This document shows positions 1-14,020 of a stretch of 64,000 nt of DNA, piece after piece. Both the position numbers and the translations under genes were made by a program. Each line of letters opens with the position of its first letter. Position 1 is the stretch's first letter. The DNA lies in NCBI RefSeq assembly GCF_024713975.1, contig NC_091114.1:5428001-5492000 (forward strand). The letters are read 5' to 3'. The notes under the pieces were generated by a model that was not told the origin of the DNA, did no database searches, and worked only from the letters and a program-made list of their open reading frames with translations. This DNA is from Paralichthys olivaceus (Eukaryota > Chordata > Actinopteri > Pleuronectiformes > Paralichthyidae).

Positions 1-3000
1 AAAGGCAAACTTGTAATCTGATAATTAACAATCTGCTAAATTTCTCAAAAGGGAAAACCAAGAAGGGAGGAGAGTCATGAGAAATGTCTGCCTCATGCCT
101 GTGAGTAGGATGACCTTTTGCCAAGGCTGGAATGGCAGGCGAGGCGAGGCGACTCACTTAGAAGCATTTAATTAGCTCTGCTCACGGCTGTGTGCGCTGC
201 CGATGGACAGAGGAGGGAGGACGAGATGGAGGAGAGAGGTAGTCGAGGAGGGATGGAGGCGCGAGGAGGGAAAGATAAGTCCAGATGTCTAATATTCAAA
301 ATCTTCTATGGAACAGTGTGTAACTTACACTGCTTTCAAACATGCACCGAACCCTGAATAATCTCTGAATAATGTCCTGACATTCTCCAGAGGGGTGCAT
401 GAGAGAAAACAGCAGGAGATCCTCCGCAGGATTCACAGCGAGAGAGTGGAAGTGCATATGACATTTCAAACATGCAACAGACGCAAAAATGAAATGAGAA
501 AGTGGTGCCATACACTTAGAGGACACAGATGAGGGCCGATGCCGGTGTCTGCTGGGCCACCCCTCACCTGAACGCTCCGGAAATATCTGTGTTGTTGCGA
601 ACGTGTCCGAGCGGAGAATCTCCGGGAAAACCACTGTGCCGACATTCTCCGGGGGTTCGTGTCTGAAACGGCTGTAGCGTGGAGGGAAGATGGAACAAGA
701 TGGAAAAAGAAAGCAGTATATAATATTCTACTTGGGTTCTGGGATGTTTTTGTTGTTGTCGTTGAATCCACAGGGAGACGTGCGTCGCAGCCTCGAGGTG
801 AACCTCTGAGGTCGTGAAGCACGTCTGAAAGAGTGACTCGAAAAAGGAAAACAAAAAACATTTTCTTTCAGTCCTCTTCTGTTCTTGCTCTATCTACATC
901 CAAACTAAGCAGCAGTGTAGGAACACATCAGCCCTGTGGCGCATTTAGTGACTCCCCCCTGTGTGTCACATTGTACATTTGCTGTAAATACAATAAAGCT
1001 TGCAAAGCAGTAACAATGCACATGCTTTATTTTAAAGGAGCTATCCCCTCTCCACATATTCTACAGTTGGAGGATGACTTGATAAGCACCATGTCTTTTT
1101 TTATATGAAGTAACATCCTGTAAAGTTCTATTAATATTTGCACTGTAATGACTCCTTCCTCCTTACTGGGATCATTTAACTTGCTTCGCTGACTTATTAC
1201 TTTATGGAGCACGCCACAGAAATGTATTTCTGAAATCAAACAGAGCGCACTGTCATAATGTCAGACGCAAACTGAAATCTGGCTTTGATTTATTGGAAGA
1301 GAAAGGGGACGGATTTATCGGAGGAATCCATAAACAAAACAGCCGATTGAAGTCGATTCAACGGACTCAATAAAGCCTCATCATTCTGCCTCATTTCAAG
1401 CACACGAGTGAGATATTCACGTCGAAGCTCCGGGAAGTAACCAGAGCTAATGCACTTAGAGGGTTAATCACTGCATTTGTATGCAAATATGTATTTAAGT
1501 GTGTCTGCCCTTATGGGAGGGTTTAATGAAGGAGCTGGGCGCAAGCAGTAGGTGACATTCAGCACCTACGGAACCTCAGCGGATAGCTTCCCTGACGCTA
1601 TTTGTGAATGTTAATTGCTTTTTCGGCATGCCTCCGCCTCCCCGGCCTCCACCTGTCCCTCAGTTCCGAGCGACGTGGGACTCTTCCTGTCTTCATAAGC
1701 CGGAGCTGTCGTTTTTTAAAAGACAGGAAATCCTCCCAGGAATTATGTTTGTTGTGTTAGAGCATGGTGCCAAAAACTGAGGCCCACGTGATGAACGTGT
1801 CCCAGTGAGGAATAAAGAAAAAAAAATAAAGCCGAAATTTAAATTATCAGAGGTGCGACCTCTTCGCTGTTTGTACCTGTTGGAACAGATGACTTGAAAT
1901 CTTCCAGTCCCCTCTGCTCTTTTTCTTCTCCACCATATGAGGGAAAAGATTTGCATATCCAGTTGAATTAAAAGCTAATCCTTCCAAATATAATGGATTT
2001 TTTTTGCCAGGACCTTACAGAAGACAAAGGAAACCAGCCCCTATACATTAATTTCCCCCAGTTCCTCTCCAAGAGGAAGCGAGATGAGGAGAAGGGAAGT
2101 GAAGATAGAGATCTTTCCATTTCTGACAGGGAGCTTTGAATTGAGGTAATCCTCAGAACTGTGAAAATTAAAACCTCACGTGTTAAAAAAAATGCAAATA
2201 GACCTTTTGATTCAGCTGCAGAAGGAAATTTGCTCAAATCAAAAGATTAGCACCAATAGCTGTGGATTATGTTTCACTTTTATGCTCAGTCGCCACGCTC
2301 TCTCTTTTTTTCATACTGTTTCTCCCTCTCTTTTTCTCTCTCCCGCTCTCACTTCATCCAGATTTCAGTCAGGATATTAAAATCCTGCTGTTTCACTGTG
2401 AGACGGAGAATAGAGAGAAACGCACACTGACATAGAGAGAATTTGATACAGTCTCTGAAATCTACCTGTGGCCTAAATTTGGCCTGTGACACTGATATCA
2501 GTTACGATCCATAAGAGCTTCTCCGCTGCCTATTAGCAGGATTCACATGGCAAATTAAATATTTAACATCAGGACTCAGCATCTCCTCATTTCTGCAGAG
2601 CGAGGCTCAATCAGCATCGTTATATATATCTCACGTCAGTTTTGGCTCATAAATAAATAATACTCAATTACCGCGGCTTGTGATTGGTGGAAAATGACAC
2701 TTAACATTTATGGACACCATGAATCTGGGTTGAAACACCAACCATTTATTCTGGAGTGATGTTTAATGGGCTTCGTTAAGTGGACGTTATCACCTAGTGT
2801 GTTTCATGGCGATCACCTGCTATAGCTAACAACCTCTCTTTCTTAAAAAAATAACAGTAAATGGTTTCAGGCTCCCGAACAGCAGAGAATTGATTTTCCT
2901 TTGTCTGTTCGCACGTGTGGTCGTTTCAGATACACGTCTCATTACGTGATAGGCTCAGGGTGGAGGTCCAAGCTCGAAAGACTTCAATTCAAACTGTCTC

Positions 3001-6000
3001 TAAAACAAAGTAACACGATTTGACCCCATTAAAGAAGAAAACATAAACCGCAGTAAACAGAAGAGCGAGTCGCTGAAAGTCAATTCACTGCCACACATCC
3101 AGCTTAACAATGTCTAGAGCTGAGAACTGTGAGTTTGTAAAATGAAAGCTGTGGGTTGTCGCCATGGCACGGTGACATTAGAAAGAAAGGGCAAAGGTAT
3201 CACAGGGATCAGTGTTTGTGTGTTCATTTGTGTGGCTGTGAGAACATTGCCCCGACAACTACACCCTCTCTCATATTATTGAGCCCAGAGATGTACGGAG
3301 CTCCAGTGGGTTGCAAGGAGAGAAGTTACAGCCCGCAGCCAAGGGAAGGTCAGATAAGGGGATGTTATGATCTTGTTTGTGGAAAACAGTCCTGATAACA
3401 TTTTAAATGATGCAGCACAAAGCCACACAGCAGTTATGAAATCTGTATGAAAGTAGTTTGTTAAAGAAGTGGGCTGTACATGATTTAACAGCATTTGTGG
3501 ACAGTTTTTAGTTTTATGAGATTGACTAAAAAGTAATTGTTTTAACTTCAATCTCACCTTATTGTGGGGAGCTTCTAAAAACAGCATTGGTATCCAAAAG
3601 CAAGAATCAATTCCCGTCTTGTGGTAGTAGGCTTGGTGAAATTTATAATGTATACAATATAGACTTTCAGATTGTGGTTGGTTGTGGATACAAACAGAAA
3701 ACCTATAGGTCAGCAACTTTGTCAAGAGAGTTGCTCTGTGAATAAATAAATATATTAAATGATTTATTTCAATGTAACCATTGTTTCAAATATGGTTTTC
3801 ACCATTTTGGACTCTCTGGCTCTGCATTCCCTAAAGTTTCAGCACTAAATCAACACTGTTTGCAACTGGTAAATAATGTGAATTTGCATGTACAAGTTGA
3901 ACATCCATCAGCAACTCCACTGAACACAGCAATTTACTTGAAATCTGTACGGAATTGAACTGACGTACGGTTAGTGTAGCTCTGCCATGACCTAATGTCT
4001 CCATTACTGTCACCTTTCATGAATTACAAAAGAGGAACCCCCCCCCCGTCCTGCCCTCCTGTGTTTCCTGTGATTACCTGCTCCTCCCTAATGTGTTGCA
4101 CCCGTGTCCAATTGTCTCCCCTCCCTTGCGTGTTTAAACCCTGTGCTCCCCTCCTTCTGTGCCAGATCGTCTGTTCTCTTGGTGTCAGCGTTCCAGCATC
4201 ATTCTTCCCGTGTATGCCTTTGTGTTACGACCTGCCTTCTGTACGTTTTGATGTTTTTCACTTGATTTTGGATACCTCTGCCTGATTACTTGGACTGTCG
4301 TTTGTGTAACGAACCCTGCCTAATCCAGGAAAGCCTTTGGTACTTACCTGTGACCCTGGTGAGTCTTGCTCGTGGGTCCTATTTGTCACAGTGTGATAGC
4401 GGCCCCTCTTTGGCCACAAATTTAGAAACTCCAGCACTGCAGATCTCACCACAAGATTATACTGGAACATCGGAAATTGCAAAGTACAAACAGGCCCTAT
4501 GTATTTTCTAAGATGGGGTTACCCACACTGTAATAAGTACAAGAGAAGCAATATGTGAGATTGTGAATATGCAACTGACTCCTAATATACAAATTGCATA
4601 AGATTTGCTTTGACAAAGAGGAACCTTAATATTGAGCGCTGCTTAGTGTGCATTTATCACTCCGCTACTTTTTGCAGCACTATGGCAGAATATGCTGTTT
4701 CCACACTGTGATCATCAAATCATGGAGCTAATATGTTTTTTTTCTATCACTGTATATTTCTAAAATCCCACAGGGCGGGTTGTAAAAGCTGACTGTGCCG
4801 ACTTCATCGCTATATCTTTCCCTCCCTCCTCGTTCCCGCTGATTGTGGAGGACAAACGCGTCACGGCACTCATAAGCCTTTTTAATCAGCGTGAGAGATT
4901 GCCCACATATCTGTTAACTCTGTCACTAATGGCTATTCTTCCTCATTAGGGAACGCTATCGCTCCTCTCCCTCCACCACGTGCTGGCGTGATCAATTCTT
5001 CTATCATTTAGGCCCAGATCAATCTCACGGGCCCTCTTCCTTTTTAGACCTCAATATCTCCCCCTTCCATCATGATGCATTACAGCATCTAATTAGTCAC
5101 ATAGCCCGGGGAATGGAAGTGGAGCACGCGAACAGGTCTGTACTTTCAAGGTGGGCTCCTGTATAACAGATAAGTCTTCATTATGGGAAAAAAATCTCAT
5201 ATATCCACGCAGAGAAGACAGAGAGTCAGGGAAAGTTTCTTGCTGAAAAGTTTAAGAGAATTATTGGATCTGTATAGTTCTTATTTTTTCTCTTAACATT
5301 CTTAGTAACAGTGAGTTTGTATATGACAAACCTGAGTGTCTGCAGGAAGTAGGAAACAATTTGTCAGCATAAATTTTCAATTTGTCACAAAAATATAGTG
5401 AGATTGTTCCCAATATAGTACAAATAAACTTATTAAACTTTATATAAATAAACTAATTAAAATAAAATTGATGAAATCCTTATTTTAATATAAATTAAGG
5501 TAAGATAGTGCTTTCTCCAGATTACAGTTACATAATACATAATAGAGGACAGACCACAGGACAATTAAGTCTAATGAGTATTAAGTCACACACATATATA
5601 TATGGAGTACATGCAGATCCAGTTCTTGGAATAAGAATAAAATAGGTATTGAGATCTTGTACTGAGCTAAAGTGGAAGTAAGAAGTAATAATAATAGTAA
5701 GTAATATGGAATATTGCACCTGATATTAAAACATATAATGAAGAAAACATAGTATATATATTGCACATCGTGTAAGCATCAATTATCAATGGGTTTTGAT
5801 TGGCTGCTGAGTTGACTCTTTTATTGCAGAGTCTTATCCTTTGGGGTTGAAGTGAATGAAAGCATGGATGGACAGATTTTTAGTGAAGGCCTTTGGGAGC
5901 CGTGCTTTCTTAAGCGTTTAGCTGTTATAAGGTCAATACAGCTATGAAAAGCTTTAGAGACACATAACACTCTTATAAAACCTGATGTGTAAAGTCTTGG

Positions 6001-8040
6001 CTCGCAGTGCAACAACAAAGAAAAGCCCTGAAAGTCTATAGCGTAAGAAATATGCTACGCTAAGAGGGAACAAAGAGAGCAAAGAATGAAAAGATGAACT
6101 GAAAGTTTTTCTTCCAATAATTCGATGTGAATGATTCTGCACATCCATTAACAGGCAGCACAAGGTTACAACACCACTACACCTTTATGATATGCAATAC
6201 GCAGTTCTCTGAAATATTACACGTGATAAGGGTGGATTTAATTATGTGTATTTCACAGTCAATGCACAACGCTGCTGAACTGACTACACAAGTGGCAGCT
6301 GCTACCACGATAAACTGCAAGCAATTCAATTTTTTCTCCCTTTAATGTTTTGGAATTACATTGTTGGTTTAACCTGTGCAGCTCCGCCCCCTCACGCACG
6401 GTATTGTGGGTTAACCAAGGGCTGCTGTTACCTCTCCGCCGCGCTCCTCGAACATCCGACCGAAGTGAGGAAGAGCAGGGTGATAGAAAGAGGACAGGGG
6501 AGGTATTATTTATTAATAGTCAGTCTCCCTAAAGCTCTGTAAAACATCCTGTCTGGGTCCCTGAGGTGAGAGCACAGCTTCAGAGCAATTAAAAAAGGAA
6601 GCTGTGAGAGAGTGAAAGAGAAATGAACAGGGAGAGGGGGGGGGGGGTCTTGCCATGCAGCCACAAGGCCAGCATGTCCACTCTGTACATACAGCTTTCA
6701 TGTGCGGGAGTACAGGGGCCTTGAGCAGAATCATCTCCCCATGTCAGGGATCCCTTGTCTGGGTTTAAACGCCTGGCGACGAGGCTAAACCCTCTCTGGA
6801 GGATGATACAACCAGAATAAGTGAAGGCAGTGGACCTCTGCCTTTCTGTTGGTTCTAGAAGGTGAAGTCTTCTATAACAACTGTTCTAATTCTCAGTGAC
6901 AGCAAAAAAAAAAAACTCCTGAATCTCCGGGGAGATGTTTGACTCAGGTGCAGTGTGGAGATGCCAAACTGCCCCTGGGTGTGAATGTGAGGTTAAAGGA
7001 TTATCTACTGTATGCCTGCCCTGTGATAGACTGGTAACCTCCTCAGGGTGTTTACCTGCCCACTCTTGCATGCTGGGATACACCTGACAGACTCCGAATA
7101 GGATTGATCAATGCAAAAAAAACAACAACAAATAAAACAAATAAACCTAGAGGCAGCCAATTGCTATAGTTTCTTGATATCTCCAACACTTAAACCATAA
7201 ATTCTTAAATACAATCAGATGCCTCCCTTAAAAGCAATTCTATTCATAAACCAGTTTTAAGCAGGGCTATGTCTATATCCACCAGCAAGTGCTGTTAGGC
7301 ATTGTAAAAATGCTTAAGTGGTCTTTAATAAAAGGTAGGTTTTACATGCCTCTCAGGTATTTCCTCATAAAAACCTGAAAGGCTTTGGCGAGTCATTCTC
7401 ACTTACAGGCTTGTAAAACCCGAGCATCCTCTCCTCAAACCGCCGTGACAATAAGAACGTTTTCAGCAGAGGTTTTTTTCTTTTTCTTTTGTGCCTCCAG
7501 GAGCCTCATAACCCTCGTATAATCACCCCCAGATGATGCTCCGTCCCAGTATCCTCAGTTGCCCTTGCTTTTCCTTCTTATTTCTCTTTCCATTCCTCTC
7601 GTGTCACTCCCAATCTATGATTATATGTGTCATGAGCTTGATTTGATCAGAGGGAGGGGAAGAAGAAAAAAGAAACGGAGGATCTGGGAATAACTCATGA
7701 GAGCTCCCTCCTCAAAATTGAGGCATTATGATACGTACATTAGTTCCACTACTTTGCCATTCTGTGCCCATCGTCAAGGTGGCTTACGCAACTGAACAGT
7801 CGGAGACAAAGAGACTATTCTAGGCAGAGAGGCTATGTTTCCCTCAGAGCCATGAAGGTGGAGGTGCTGTGGCTTCAGGGCAAAGAGAAAATAAAGAGAG
7901 AAAGAAAAGAATTGCTGAGGGATTGGAAAACCACATTTGCACAGGATGCATTAAAGAAAACAATTATTTACTAGTGCAAATACAACAGCAGGGGGAGGAC
8001 TGAGTACATCCGTCCAACAAGCTTAGTAAGGTATCCCAGA
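1..8040. other. No supported gene; unique noncoding DNA with one interspersed repeat
   Basis: No exon with recognisable homology on either strand. Contents are AT-rich unique sequence, a POU-type octamer context (ATGCAAAT near 1480), short poly-C and poly-G runs (about 4041, 6639) and one degraded repeat at 4.04-4.41 kb (separate entry). Scattered open frames up to 149 codons lack splice context or known motifs. Confidence 0.5.
4040..4410 (+). mobile_element. Degraded fish interspersed repeat, class uncertain
   Basis: Long pyrimidine-rich run with wording I recognise from repeats abundant in teleost genomes (GTGCCAGATCGTCTGTTC, TTGGTGTCAGCGTTCCAGC, GAACCCTGCCTAATCCAGG). It may derive from an LTR or a DNA transposon end. 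No coding remnant is visible. Assignment rests on memory of such repeats. Confidence 0.45.
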
Positions 8041-8410
8041 AATCCTCCTGCACATCCTCTAGCTCTTCATGTGAGATCCCCAGGGGCTCCCAGGCCAGAC
8101 AGGATATGTAATCCCTCCAGTGTGCCTGGAGACAGCCCTAGGTCTCCTCCCGATTGCCTGACAATGCTTCCCAAGAAAGGAACTCAGGAGAAGGCCAATC
8201 ATTTTCCTTAACCACCTCGACTGGCAGCCGTTCTGTCTCTGACGTATCCCTGAGGGCGAGCCGAGGCACCCTGCGTAGGTGGCTCATTTTGACTTCTTGG
8301 TTGCACAGGTATTTATTTTCTGTCATTCTGTCTTTTGTGACCGAGGTGCTGTCCGAGTCCACAAACTTGAACAGGCTTTTAAAAACCAAGACAGATCTCA
8401 CCCTCCCACC
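8040..8410. mobile_element. Degraded fish interspersed repeat, class uncertain
   Basis: GC-rich stretch with phrases typical of a repeat common in fish genomes (GATCCCCAGGGGCTCCC, AACCACCTCGACTGGC, GGCACCCTGCGTAGGTGGCTCAT, TTTTGTGACCGAGG). The frames on either strand look eroded and match no protein I know. The boundaries are approximate. Confidence 0.4.
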
Positions 8411-8769
8411 TCAGTGACCTCCGCCAAAGATTTGTTTGACTTATACACTAAAACTAGAGCATATGCACGCTTTTTAAACATGGGTTAACCCCCAGTACGT
8501 CATTTTAAACAACAGGAATGCACTGGAAACTTGCATCTTGCACTATACGAAGAAAACAATCACTGTTGCAAGTTGTTCCCAAGTTGTAAAAGTAGTAATC
8601 ATTAATGGCTGTCTAACGTAGCTCAATATGTGTTGTAATGCCATGCTGGAAAAGGTGCAGCGACTGCATCTAGACTGCTAAAATAAAGAAGAATAAATTA
8701 GTGTGTCATGTTCCCATCACTGCAGATTGAAACCAGTGCTGAGAGAAGCTTGTGTCTACTGCAGAGTCA

Positions 8770-9230
8770 AGCCCCTTTTCAGCTGGTCAAAAAAAACAAA
8801 ACATTAACACCCTCTAACATCTGGCTTTTATCTGCAATGGGAATAGATACAAGCAGCATTCACTCTCTGTTTAAATGACTCTGAAGCAGACACAGGTTTT
8901 TATTGTCTCTGATCGGCACTGATGGAAATGTGACACCCGGGTGAATATGCTAATTTGGAGTGTAGTTTGCGTGTTACAATTCATTTTTAGACAATTTCCA
9001 TATACGAGCGCACGCCTTAGTTTTGTGTTTGGTGACGTCAAACACGAAATAAAAAAGAATGCAGTCAATCACTTTCTTTAGTGGTTTTACTTGCATTTAA
9101 AAAACCTGCGTATGCCAGCTAATTGGTGTAAAAGAGGTATCATTTGATCTGGAGTGATTGCCATATTGCAGAAGAAAGCCAGATGTTAGAGGGTGTCACT
9201 TTGGTTTTTGACCAGTGCAAAAGGGGCTTT
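8770..9230. mobile_element. Non-autonomous DNA transposon with long terminal inverted repeats
   Basis: Left arm (about 8770-8840) and right arm (about 9163-9230) are inverted copies of each other over roughly 68 nt: GCCCCTTTT...CTGGTCAAAAA...ACACCCTCTAACATCTGGCTTT...TCTGCAAT is mirrored by AGCCAGATGTTAGAGGGTGTCACTTTGG...GACCAGTGCAAAAGGGGC. The interior of about 320 bp has no coding sequence. The fold-back structure points to a MITE or snap-back element. Confidence 0.75.
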
Positions 9231-11767
9231 CATAGGCTCTGAAGTTTTTCAGTGTCTCTTCCACCACCTGACTGTATCCTCAGTTTCAGGTGAGCATTTC
9301 CCACCCCTGCTGAGAACAGCCAGGGGGAGGCTCTGCCTCCACTTCGTAAGAAATCTGACAGTATGCCATAAAGAAAAAAGCCTGTCTCCATGGCACCCAC
9401 CAAACTTTATCTACAGTTAAGTTTTTTTGCTTCCAAGTCCAGAAAAGCTGAAGTCTCTCTGGCCTCATGGTACCAGGGGGCCTCCCTGGGCTATCCAGGT
9501 CAGCTTTTTCAGCATGATAGCTGCTTCCATCAACAGATTTTCGTGGTTTGGAAACCAGGTAGGATGACCCTCTGGCTAAAGATGTGAGCAGCTGTGGCCA
9601 GAGGGTAAAATAATACTGAGAATTATTGTGTGGTTGAAAAGGTTTAAAAATCACTTTTCTGAAATGTACAGAATAAGGCAGGGTGTAAACACATTTTGAT
9701 GTCATATTTGGATGGATAGATGGGTGGGTGAGTGTTCATATGTTTGAGATCCAGTAGACAATATACACCATGCATAATTTAGAGACTACCATCTGAACAT
9801 CCAGGACTAAATTCCTTTTCTGCCGGGGTTTTAATTGAAAAGCTTAAAAAGAACTAAACCTCGGGAGGAGACAGGGTAGTGGCAGCTGATCTGGGACATT
9901 TCCATATTTGGATTTCACATGTTGGCGTAAAGGCCCATCATGAATAATGCACACCAAATGGTTGCCTAATGAGCACCAAAGGGATGGTCAAGGAATGGTC
10001 ACAACTGCTCCAGAATTACACATGGACAATAATTTGCCAAAACTAATATTTCACATGGTGTATTTAGTTACTTCAGGGCAGCAAAGCTGTCCACTGTGTG
10101 TCTGTATACACTCTGTAGATATTTGTGTTATGAACAGCACACACACACATCTCTATTCTTAATAAATCTTAACAATTACATTACCTGAAAAGGACACCAA
10201 GGAAGGCAAATACTAAAAGTAATTCATGGCATTAATCAACTGTGTAACCTGCACCACACAAGAGTAAATGAATGATTAAATGAAGGACATGAATGGTGCA
10301 AAAGGCTAAAAATCAGGGGATGACTGAGGCACTCTGGACTGAAAACAGACTTTCTGATGCATTCAGCGATGAAATAGAACTCACTTTTCAGAGAGATGAT
10401 AGCCTGGGTTCAGAGGAATCACCGTAATGCGATGTAATTTATGCACGCACGCTTTTATGGCCTCGTCGTATTTATGCTTTCAAGAACAGCTGGAATGTTA
10501 TGTGCAACAAAGTGCAGGTTTTGATCTTAAAATATAAAAATGCAAGAAAGGGAATAAAAGGCACAGGGAGTGTAGGGAACACGCTTGTTGTCGGAACGCT
10601 TGACAACCGCAGCAACCCAGCCTCGCAGGTTATACATAGATAAGTCTATCGCTGACACCCGGGTCACAAGATACAATCTACAGGTCCAGCAGTGAAAACA
10701 CACTTGCCCGCTCGCAGAGGTTTATTTCCCTGCCTCCTCGCCTTCACTCCCATGTCCTGCAGCTTGAGGAAAATTAAATATGCAAGCCTTCCCCGCTGCA
10801 CACGACAGCGACATTGATTTTGTGTCAATCCTGAGGCTGCGGTGACTCGATTTGGTATCAGTGATGGCTAAATGGGACTCCTCCAAGCAGGGGAGTCGAG
10901 AATGGACGAAGGGTTGACAGGTTTCTCATTCTTATTATCTTCATTTTTGCAAGAAGGGTGATACTTAAAAGTACATCCCACTGGAGATGAAGATTTCAGC
11001 ATACACATTGTTTAGCATTCCACCTCATAAAGAACGTGCATCTTAAATTCTTTAATGTTGCACAGCGGTGCCGACAGGTCCAGGCCCACATCCCACTGGG
11101 GTTCTTTGGCATGAGTTAAATTTTCTTGAAGCAATATTCATCACAGCCGATTCTACTCTAATGAGGATTCCAACCCCCCCTACAGTGCTGAGTGCTTCAC
11201 CAGAGTCAGCGATGAGCTTAATGCAATTAAGGCTGCACCCGTCTCCAGGAGCTCTTTCGACTTTCCTTGTGAGGGACAGTTTACTTTTTTGAAAATGTGG
11301 ACGGAGCCAGATAAGCAGGGCTTGGTGACGAACTTAGGATCACGCTGAATCAGAGACGTGGATTTAAATGTATTGTCCCTTTCGAAAGAAAAAGGACAAC
11401 TGTGTTATTTTCTCTGCAAAGTCGAGACAAAAATTATCATAACACAGTTGAGAATATGTTGGAGTGACAGTGGATGGTGTTTCTCAGCTTGTGCGCGTGT
11501 GTGGGCGGAATCGACACTCCACGAGAACTGTCAGCTTATGAAAAACAAGCATGCAGCAACATTTAATTTGATTTTCAAATTTGTGCATATGCATAGGTTT
11601 GATTTTATGTGAAGCAACAGAAAGGACGGAGGATTGTGGGGCTGTTGTCTGCATTGTGATGCTGCATTGTGATTCACCATAAACCCTGACAGTGGCTCTG
11701 CTTTTCTTTTTTCCTTGTGCCACATCACTGGCAGTGTTCCCACCTTCCCCACAGGAGTCTGTCCTCG

Positions 11768-11768
<1 letters not shown>

Positions 11769-11842
<74 letters not shown>
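11769..11842. repeat. CA dinucleotide microsatellite, about 37 units
   Basis: Uninterrupted CA repeat of about 74 bp. Confidence 0.98.
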
Positions 11843-11844
<2 letters not shown>

Positions 11845-13387
11845 CTCCATTTAAAAGCTCAACATTGCCACCAAGTGGAAACCAACTGCCATGACCCCTC
11901 CCCACCCCTCCCACCCCCCCCACACCTTGCCAGAGGTTAACAGCTCCAGATGCTTGCCATCAGTGCACCGCAAGGGGATGGCAATGCAGATGCAGGTGTC
12001 ATGACGGGTTCAGAGAGACGAGCGGGCATCACAGCTTGGCTGCGGACCCCGGATTTTGATGAGCGGACATCAAATCAATAATCTGTTCATTAGTGTTGCA
12101 AGAGGAAATCTGATTCATTCATTGTGCTAAATCCTTTTCTCCCTCCATGATGACCTTTTAATGTGCATCCAGAGCTGCTAAAAGGCCTGCGTGCCAATAT
12201 CTCTGGCAGAAATAGTCATCTTTACATCTTATCTGGGTGCTCTGCATTGTAATCTCTTTCTATTTGCACAGCACTATAAACCTTTAGCATCTGCTGAAGG
12301 GGGAAATGACATCTTAGCTCAAATGCATTTCCAATATCAGGCTCCGGATCTTCCCTTTCCTCGCAATCAAGGTGGCAGTGCCAGAGTGCTAACAATGTGT
12401 GAGGTTATTAGCCTGCTGCCTTCATTACTATGTAATTAGCTGCAGTGCTATTCAATTTCCCTCATTTCAGACCTTTTCAGATCAATGACGGTCAGGCTGC
12501 TGGCTAAATGGCTGCACCGCTTGGGGGATTTTCTATAGCTGAATGGGAGGTATCAATCACAGGCTAAAAGAGACGTTCGATGCCATGTAGTCGGCGATGA
12601 CCGCACACACTTTAAAACACAATGGCGCAGGCTCGGAGACGACCAGTGGGGAGATGTGAGGGAGTCTGTGATATTTCAAAGAGGGTATTACATTAGAATG
12701 TCAGGTTTACGACTGCTTCTTTTCTCCGTACCCGGTATCGACCCCTATCAAGGTGCTGACACAAATCTGGATGTTTCAATATTGAGTTTATTGTTTGCAG
12801 GGACATTGCCGAGCACGCACACAAGAGGGTTTGAGTTTCGGCCCTGGTGCTCCCTGTGTGAAGTCTGCATTCGCTTCCTTTCAACCTCTTCTGGTCATTC
12901 TATATCAGCTCAGTTGAAAACAAATGTGAATTTCTCTGGCTATTTATCTGTGATGGATCGAGAGTGTCCTTGCTGGGCGAACAAGCCGCCACAGGAAACG
13001 TATGAATCAAGGTTGCATAATCACGCGGTTAACGCCGAATGCATCTACGTGCGTGACCGAGGTCGATAGGCCAACTTACGAAAAAGATCAACTCTGCAGT
13101 TCATCAGCTCGCTGTTAACGGACACGGAGCCACATGAGAGCATTTAGCAGTATCATAGCACTCAATAAGATATGAGCGAACTCAAAGATTGGATATAGCC
13201 AGATCAATGCCCCCCCCATTGAACTGAACACGCAAAGTGGGAGTCAGGCAGTCGGAGGCCCAGACTGGCTTCATCTGTGAGAGTAATTAGATGTGGCATC
13301 GACTCCAAGGCTCACTCTGGGCTGGTTATTAATGTCTACAATAGAATGCCAGAGGACACTGGATCACGGTCACACAAAGGAAGGCAG

Positions 13388-13389
<2 letters not shown>

Positions 13390-13431
<42 letters not shown>
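13390..13431. repeat. GT dinucleotide microsatellite
   Basis: Uninterrupted GT repeat of about 42 bp. Confidence 0.97.
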
Positions 13432-13432
<1 letters not shown>

Positions 13433-13687
13433 GCTGTAGATCTGCGTCTGGATCAGTCTCTTTTGGAGGAGGATGTGGTTAGAGATAGTTTTTGTTTTCA
13501 ATCTCATGTTGTAATTGCTGTGAAATCATCTTCTGCTGGAAAGGGATCAATAAGTTACGGTGTAATTTCTTCAAGCTAAACACGACAATCCCCTAAATCT
13601 TACAGCTCTCACCAGATATTAAACACTATTAATGGTGAAGAATGTAGAATTTAAAGTTTGTTTGGATCAAGTTGCAGGAGATATGAA

Positions 13688-14020
13688 CTGTGTCCTAATT
13701 CAGGGGTCGCATCCTTGGGAGGCTGCATTTGAGGACTGATTGTGTCACAGCACTGCAACTCTTTCAATCCTTCCTTTCCTGAGCAATGACGAATCCAACA
13801 GGTGGATCCCTTTTGGGCCAACCTATCCCAGGATCAATTCCCTGCCTCTGACAAAGGTAACGACCGAGCTGATGCGGGGGGTCGAGCTGAAAAATGTGGA
13901 GCTGCTTGAAGTAGCTAATGCTGCTATTGAGGGAGGGAGACACTAATAGGAAAAACCTTCAAGACCAGACCATCTCATTTCGAGTCCTCTGAAGGACGCA
14001 GCCCCTGAATTGTGACACAG
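13688..14020. mobile_element. MITE-like element, copy 1
   Basis: The ends form terminal inverted repeats: the left end reads CTGTGTCCTAATTCAGGGG and the reverse complement of the right end reads CTGTGTCACAATTCAGGGG, with the match continuing into a CATCCTT/CGTCCTT block. A relative lies at 32934-33259. The interior has no coding sequence. Target-site duplication is unclear. Confidence 0.72.

Larger units (their letters stand above)
9231..13687. other. No supported gene; noncoding with microsatellite
   Basis: No exon recognised. A long CA microsatellite lies at 11769-11842 and a GT run at 13390-13431. The segments 10.34-10.56 and 12.05-12.64 kb are unique, low in simple repeats, and look like candidate conserved noncoding DNA. 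An open frame of 137 codons at 12656-13069 has no recognisable motif. Confidence 0.5.

Noticed and set aside
3276..3725. 149-codon open frame on the minus strand
   Set aside because: No recognisable motif or neighbouring exon; AT-rich chance frame.
12656..13069. 137-codon open frame on the plus strand
   Set aside because: No family resemblance, composition like noncoding DNA, and no supporting splice signals.
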